Source: Litoribrevibacter albus (GTDB lineage: Bacteria; Pseudomonadota; Gammaproteobacteria; Pseudomonadales; Litoribrevibacteraceae). Taken from it: a stretch of 64,000 nucleotides of DNA. The stretch lies in the NCBI RefSeq assembly GCF_030159995.1, contig NZ_BSNM01000027.1, positions 248,001-312,000 on the forward strand. Reading direction: 5' to 3'. Shown here in pieces: positions 57,852 to 64,000 of the stretch. Positions within the stretch are counted from its first letter, which is position 1. Each line of letters starts with the position of its first letter. Below the pieces are notes generated by a model. The model had not been told where the DNA came from and searched no databases. It was given only the letters and a program-made list of their open reading frames with translations. Position numbers and translations under genes: made by a program.

Positions 57852-58904
57852 TTGAGTACTCAAACGCGCAACCTTTCTCTTGAACCCGACAATGCCCAAC
57901 ACCTAGCCAACCTGTGCGGTGAGTTTGATCGCCACATTAAGCAAATCGAAAAGCGCATGAGCGTTTCCATTCGAAATCGCGGCAATCAATTTCAGGTAGC
58001 CGGACCAGAGAAACCGGTTCACGCGGTATGTGAAATTTTGAACCATCTCTACCGAGAAGCTCAAAGCGGCACGGACATCACACCGGATCTGATCCACCTT
58101 TTCATTCAGGAAAGCGGCATGGACATGATCGAAAATGATAAGCAGGCACTTTCTTCCGATGTCATTAAAACCCCTAAAGCGCACATTAAACCGCGCGGTA
58201 AGAATCAGAAGTACTACGTTGACTGTGTCCGCAAGCATGACATCAACTTTGGTATTGGCCCGGCCGGTACAGGTAAGACTTACTTAGCCGTTGCTTGTGC
58301 GGTTGAAGCATTAATGAATGACGAAGTCCGTCGTATTTTGTTAGTCCGTCCTGCTGTGGAAGCAGGTGAAAAATTAGGTTTCTTACCAGGCGACTTGTCT
58401 CAAAAAATCGATCCGTATCTACGCCCCTTGTACGATGCGCTATACGAAATGCTTGGTTTCGAAAACGTTGAAAAACTGATCGAAAAAAATGTGATTGAGG
58501 TAGCCCCTCTTGCCTACATGCGCGGTCGTACCCTGAACAATTCCTACATCATTCTGGATGAAAGTCAGAACACCACACGCGAACAAATGAAAATGTTCCT
58601 GACCCGTATTGGCTTTGGCTCAACGGCCGTGATTACCGGGGACGTCACCCAGATCGATTTACCGAAAGGTTCCAGCTCTGGCTTGATTCACGTAATGAAC
58701 GTCCTGAAGGACGTCAAAGGTATCAGCTTCACGCAATTCCTATCTAAAGACGTCGTTCGTCACCCATTGGTACAACGAGTGGTGGAAGCTTACGAGAAAT
58801 TTGAAGCCATCCAGGAAGCCAAAGAAAAAGCAGAAAAAGAGCAGCGCAGAGCCGAACGAGAACAAGCTCTCGCCCTACGAAATTCACAAGGAAAGGCAGA
58901 CTAA
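57852..58904 (+). CDS. ybeZ: PhoH-like ATPase YbeZ
   Basis: Cytoplasmic PhoH-family ATPase that works with the endoribonuclease YbeY. The 350-aa protein has a KH-like N-terminal part, Walker A GPAGTGKT (136-143), Walker [10 protein letters not shown], and a charged C-terminal tail rich in Lys/Glu. Start is TTG 57852: the upstream AGAGGAG is well spaced and no ATG is near. The next gene, ybeY, begins 4 bp after the stop. Confidence 0.95.
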   Translation: MSTQTRNLSLEPDNAQHLANLCGEFDRHIKQIEKRMSVSIRNRGNQFQVAGPEKPVHAVCEILNHLYREAQSGTDITPDLIHLFIQESGMDMIENDKQALSSDVIKTPKAHIKPRGKNQKYYVDCVRKHDINFGIGPAGTGKTYLAVACAVEALMNDEVRRILLVRPAVEAGEKLGFLPGDLSQKIDPYLRPLYDALYEMLGFENVEKLIEKNVIEVAPLAYMRGRTLNNSYIILDESQNTTREQMKMFLTRIGFGSTAVITGDVTQIDLPKGSSSGLIHVMNVLKDVKGISFTQFLSKDVVRHPLVQRVVEAYEKFEAIQEAKEKAEKEQRRAEREQALALRNSQGKAD

Positions 58905-58908
58905 TCAC

Positions 58909-59364
58909 ATGACAGACATTGATATTCAAATCGCGTGTGACCAATCCAATCTGCCTACAGCAGATGATTTTCAACTCTGGGCGGACAGTGCGCTCAAAGG
59001 TCGAAAAGAGGATGCGGAGCTGACTATTCGAGTTGTTGAAGCCGATGAGAGTCAGTCTTTGAACCACCAGTACCGAGGCAAAGACAAACCAACCAATGTA
59101 TTGTCTTTTCCTTTTGAAGCACCGGACAACCTGCCAGATTTCCCTTTGATTGGCGATTTGGTCGTCTGCGCTTCTGTGGTGGAGCAAGAAGCCCAAGAAC
59201 AAGGTAAGCCCCTTCAACATCATTGGGCACATATGATCATTCATGGCATCTTGCATCTACTGGGCTATGATCATATTGAAGAAAGTGAGGCTGAGGAAAT
59301 GGAATCTCTGGAAATTGATATTCTTTCTCAGCTCGAAATTCCAGACCCTTATCAGGAAATATAA
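58909..59364 (+). CDS. ybeY: Endoribonuclease YbeY
   Basis: Zinc endoribonuclease for 16S rRNA maturation and ribosome quality control. From ATG 58909 it is 151 aa, with metal site [15 protein letters not shown] (three His) and [16 protein letters not shown]. The frame is open upstream inside ybeZ but AAGGAAAGG and family length support 58909. Confidence 0.97.
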   Translation: MTDIDIQIACDQSNLPTADDFQLWADSALKGRKEDAELTIRVVEADESQSLNHQYRGKDKPTNVLSFPFEAPDNLPDFPLIGDLVVCASVVEQEAQEQGKPLQHHWAHMIIHGILHLLGYDHIEESEAEEMESLEIDILSQLEIPDPYQEI

Positions 59365-59436
59365 TTAATCTGGTCTTGCCAAGGGATTCCCGAACAAGCT
59401 AGGATTCGAATTACCTCAATTCGTCAACTTAAAATA

Positions 59437-60315
59437 ATGAACGAAGACCAACAAAACGACAGTCACAGTACCAAGCCCTCGTGGCTTGAAAAAATTACCA
59501 AATCCTTTACTCAATCTTCCGAACCGGAATCGAGTAAAGACTTGAAAGAGCTCCTACGCGGTGCTCACGACCGGGGCCTGTGTGATGCAGAAGCGCTGTC
59601 CATCATGGAAGGCGCCCTCCAGGTAGGTGACATGCACGTGCGAGAGATCATGGTGCCAAGATCTCAGATGACCTGCATTAAGGCGTCACTGTCTCCCTCT
59701 GATATTTTGCCGACCATCATTGAATCCCAACACTCACGCTTCCCGGTATTAGGCGAAAGCAATGAGGAAGTATTGGGTATATTGCTGGCGAAGGATTTCC
59801 TTCCGTATTTGGCGAATGACAATCTCGATCGCTTTAACATCAAAGACATACTTCGTCCGGTAAACTTTGTTCCTGAAAGCAAGCGGCTGAATACGTTACT
59901 ACGTGAATTCCGTACCGATCGCTATCACATGGCCATCGTGGTTGATGAATACGGAAGCCTTGCAGGACTGGTTACCATTGAAGACGTGTTAGAACAAATC
60001 GTCGGTGACATTGAAGACGAAACCGATATTGAAGACGATGAAAGCAACATTCGTCCAATCGAGAATTCAGACAGCTTCATGGTCAATGCCCTGACTGAAA
60101 TCGATGACTTCAATGAATACTTCTCGACCGATTTCAGCGATGAGGAATTCGACACCATTGGCGGCATCGTAACCAATGGGTTTGGCCATCTGCCGGAACG
60201 AGACGAATCCATCACCATCAATGGCATGACGTTCAAGGTATTAAATGCGGACAATCGCCAGGTTCGACTTCTGGAAGTCATGATGGCGACGGACGATGTA
60301 TCCGAGAGTGAATAG
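59437..60315 (+). CDS. corC: CorC/YbeX family CBS-domain protein
   Basis: A 292-aa cytoplasmic protein with two CBS domains (about 65-190; VREIMVPRSQM and VDEYGSLAGLVTIEDVLEQIVG) and a C-terminal CorC_HlyC domain (DSFMVNALTEIDDFNEYF). No DUF21 membrane part, so the short CorC/YbeX form linked to magnesium/cobalt efflux and ribosome metabolism. In the ybeZ-ybeY-corC-lnt order of E. coli. Confidence 0.95.
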   Translation: MNEDQQNDSHSTKPSWLEKITKSFTQSSEPESSKDLKELLRGAHDRGLCDAEALSIMEGALQVGDMHVREIMVPRSQMTCIKASLSPSDILPTIIESQHSRFPVLGESNEEVLGILLAKDFLPYLANDNLDRFNIKDILRPVNFVPESKRLNTLLREFRTDRYHMAIVVDEYGSLAGLVTIEDVLEQIVGDIEDETDIEDDESNIRPIENSDSFMVNALTEIDDFNEYFSTDFSDEEFDTIGGIVTNGFGHLPERDESITINGMTFKVLNADNRQVRLLEVMMATDDVSESE

Positions 60316-60336
60316 CAGCCGTCATGGCTGCTTTGC
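60314..60336 (+). terminator. Hairpin between corC and lnt
   Basis: AGCAGCC / GGCTGCT, 7 bp with a 5-nt loop, followed by TTGC then TT; weak T tract, so possibly partial termination. Confidence 0.4.
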
Positions 60337-60399
60337 TTACACCCGGCGACGACAGATCGATATTAAACCTCCCAAGACCATCACACAGCAGGAAGCGCG

Positions 60400-61989
60400 G
60401 TGATCAGCAAGACCTCCTCTAAGCACGTTTCATCAAGCAGCTTACTGACTCGCATCCAAGAGCGACTCACTACATCAAAGCTCAACATGCTCAAACTGAT
60501 CAGCAGCTTTTTGCTTGGATGCCTACTGCCATTGTCCTTTGCACCCTTTGATTACTGGCCACTAGCCATCCTCTCATTGGCGTTGTTTCAATGGCTTTTG
60601 GATACGACAGAAACCTCAAAGTCTGCGTTTAAGCTCGGCTGGAGTTATGGCTTTGGCGTCTTCGTCATTGGCGCCTCTTGGGTTTATGTTTCCATTCACG
60701 ATTACGGTTACGCCCCGATTCCATTAGCACTATTGATGACCGGACTGTTCACCTTCCTGTTAGGTCTATTTTTCGCGTTTCAAAGCTATTGTTATAAAAA
60801 ATGGTTCACCTCCTCCCCGTTGATTAATGCTCTGTCGTTTTCCGTCATCTGGGTATTGTTTGAATGGTTGAGAAGCTGGTTTCTTACAGGTTTTCCCTGG
60901 CTTTATCTGGGGTATGGACACATTGAAAGCTGGCTCTCCGGCTGGGCACCCATATTAGGCGTATTTGGCGTCAGCCTTGTCGTGGCATTATCCGCCAGCG
61001 CAGTGAAACTATGCCTTGTAAAACGCACCTGTGGTCGCCACGCCTATTTTATTGCAGCGGCGATCTTACTCTGGCCATTGGGCTTTTTACTTTCACAAGT
61101 AAGTTGGACCACCCCCAAGGCCGAGCTGTCTGTCTCTTTAATGCAGGGAAACATCCCTCAAGAAAAGAAATGGCAGAACGAGTATCGCCCGGTCAGCCTT
61201 AGCACCTACCGTCAATTGAACCGTAATGCTCCCAGCGACCTGATCATCTGGCCTGAAACTGCCATCCCTTATTTTAAGCATCAGATTGGCGACTGGCTGG
61301 CTGAAACAGAACAAGAGTTAAAGCCTGAGCAAGGGTTGATTACCGGTATTCCTTATTATGATAAGAATTCAGCCCCTAACGCCCCTGTATTGCACAACAC
61401 CGTCATAGGACTAGGCGCAGCCTCAGGGCAGTATCACAAACAAAAACTTGTGCCTTTCGGTGAGTATGTACCACTGCAAGACCTCCTCAGAGGGTTAATT
61501 CAGTTCTTCAATTTACCGATGTCGAATTTCCGCCCGGGACCAACGGGACAGGCACCGCTTAAATTCAGAGAATTCACACTATGGCCAGCGATCTGTTATG
61601 AAATTGCGTATCCGGCCTTTATCGCGCGTCATATTGACCACCAGAACCAGCAGCAAGATTTTATTGTTACCATCAGCAATGACGCATGGTTTGGCGACTC
61701 AATCGGCCCGAAACAGCACCTTCAAATTGCACAAATGAGAGCACTTGAAAACAGCCGAGTGGTTTTGAGAGCCACCAATACTGGCCTTACCGCCGTGATT
61801 GATGAAAAAGGCCGCATTACACATGCATTACCCGACTTCATCGAAGGCGGATTAAATGCCAAAGTGCAAGCACAACAAGGGCTGACACCTTACAGCCAAT
61901 GGCTCAATTACCCTGTTCTTGCTTTCATCGCCCTCTCTTTACTCGGAATTCTGCTCTATCCTCGTATTTCTCGTGATCAAAAGGCATGA
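60400..61989 (+). CDS. lnt: Apolipoprotein N-acyltransferase
   Basis: Adds the third acyl chain to lipoproteins. The 529-aa product has an N-terminal membrane domain (about six helices, 30-235) and a periplasmic nitrilase domain with E286 (IIWPETAIPYF), Lys of YHKQKLVPFGE (about 347) and nucleophile C399 (AICYEIAYP). GTG 60400 start with AGGAAG upstream; the first 30 residues are Ser/Thr-rich and may be an extension. A last helix anchors the C-terminus. Confidence 0.95.
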   Translation: MISKTSSKHVSSSSLLTRIQERLTTSKLNMLKLISSFLLGCLLPLSFAPFDYWPLAILSLALFQWLLDTTETSKSAFKLGWSYGFGVFVIGASWVYVSIHDYGYAPIPLALLMTGLFTFLLGLFFAFQSYCYKKWFTSSPLINALSFSVIWVLFEWLRSWFLTGFPWLYLGYGHIESWLSGWAPILGVFGVSLVVALSASAVKLCLVKRTCGRHAYFIAAAILLWPLGFLLSQVSWTTPKAELSVSLMQGNIPQEKKWQNEYRPVSLSTYRQLNRNAPSDLIIWPETAIPYFKHQIGDWLAETEQELKPEQGLITGIPYYDKNSAPNAPVLHNTVIGLGAASGQYHKQKLVPFGEYVPLQDLLRGLIQFFNLPMSNFRPGPTGQAPLKFREFTLWPAICYEIAYPAFIARHIDHQNQQQDFIVTISNDAWFGDSIGPKQHLQIAQMRALENSRVVLRATNTGLTAVIDEKGRITHALPDFIEGGLNAKVQAQQGLTPYSQWLNYPVLAFIALSLLGILLYPRISRDQKA

Positions 61990-62037
61990 TCTGAGCATCA
62001 CCTATAGTCTTCAAACCCCCAGATGAGTTAGACTTAG

Positions 62038-64000
<1,963 letters not shown>

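Overview
The window comes from a free-living gammaproteobacterium of the Pseudomonadales/Oceanospirillales type. Gene order points there: dksA-gluQ-cbrX-cbrA-cbrB-[crcZ]-pcnB-folK-panB-panC, then pilS-pilR-fimT beside a complete minor-pilin/PilY1 operon, ispH-fkpB-lspA-ileS-ribF-murJ-rpsT, proB-obgE-rpmA-rplU-ispB, and miaB-ybeZ-ybeY-corC-lnt-leuS. Most of it is chromosomal core. I see no insertion sequence, prophage, integrase or CRISPR array.

Layout. 1-5.5 kb: a cyclic-nucleotide-binding-fold protein, a Fur-box promoter driving a short predicted sRNA, a large M60/ImpA-like lipoprotein protease, a DUF4124 protein, a Rieske protein and sfsA. 5.7-14.3 kb: dksA, gluQ, the CbrX-CbrA-CbrB carbon/nitrogen regulatory system, a 550-bp gap that reads as a CrcZ-type Hfq-titrating RNA with its own sigma-54-like promoter, then pcnB and folK. 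14.5-21.4 kb: pantothenate genes (panB, panC, panD), pgi, a 3-hydroxyacyl-CoA dehydrogenase and nadE. 21.6-34.4 kb: type IV pilus block with pilS, pilR and fimT on +, facing two minor-pilin operons on - : a compact extra set (pilV-, pilW-, pilX- and pilE-like) and the standard fimU-pilV-pilW-pilX-pilY1-pilY2-pilE. 34.6-49.5 kb: isoprenoid, lipoprotein-processing, translation and cell-wall housekeeping genes, ending with ispB, an MFS carrier, folX and one unknown. 49.7-50.0 kb: tRNA-Ser(UGA), tRNA-Asn(GUU), tRNA-His(GUG) behind one strong promoter. 50.2-56 kb: fadM, small envelope proteins, trmJ and an unusual lytic transglycosylase with two substrate-binding-like domains. 56.3-64 kb: miaB to leuS, the last cut by the window end.

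How parts may work together. The clearest regulatory circuit is CbrA/CbrB activating a noncoding RNA placed immediately downstream. That RNA carries four A-rich Hfq motifs, three of them closed by 4-5-bp stems and one by a weaker 3-bp stem. Similar A-rich triplet runs lie just upstream of cbrX and fimT, and a shorter one before the ImpA-like gene, so Hfq (with Crc, if present elsewhere) could repress these and be relieved by the RNA; this is inference. The iron-responsive sRNA candidate near the left edge is the second noncoding regulator. The pilus block appears rearranged relative to the Pseudomonas order and enlarged by a second minor-pilin set.
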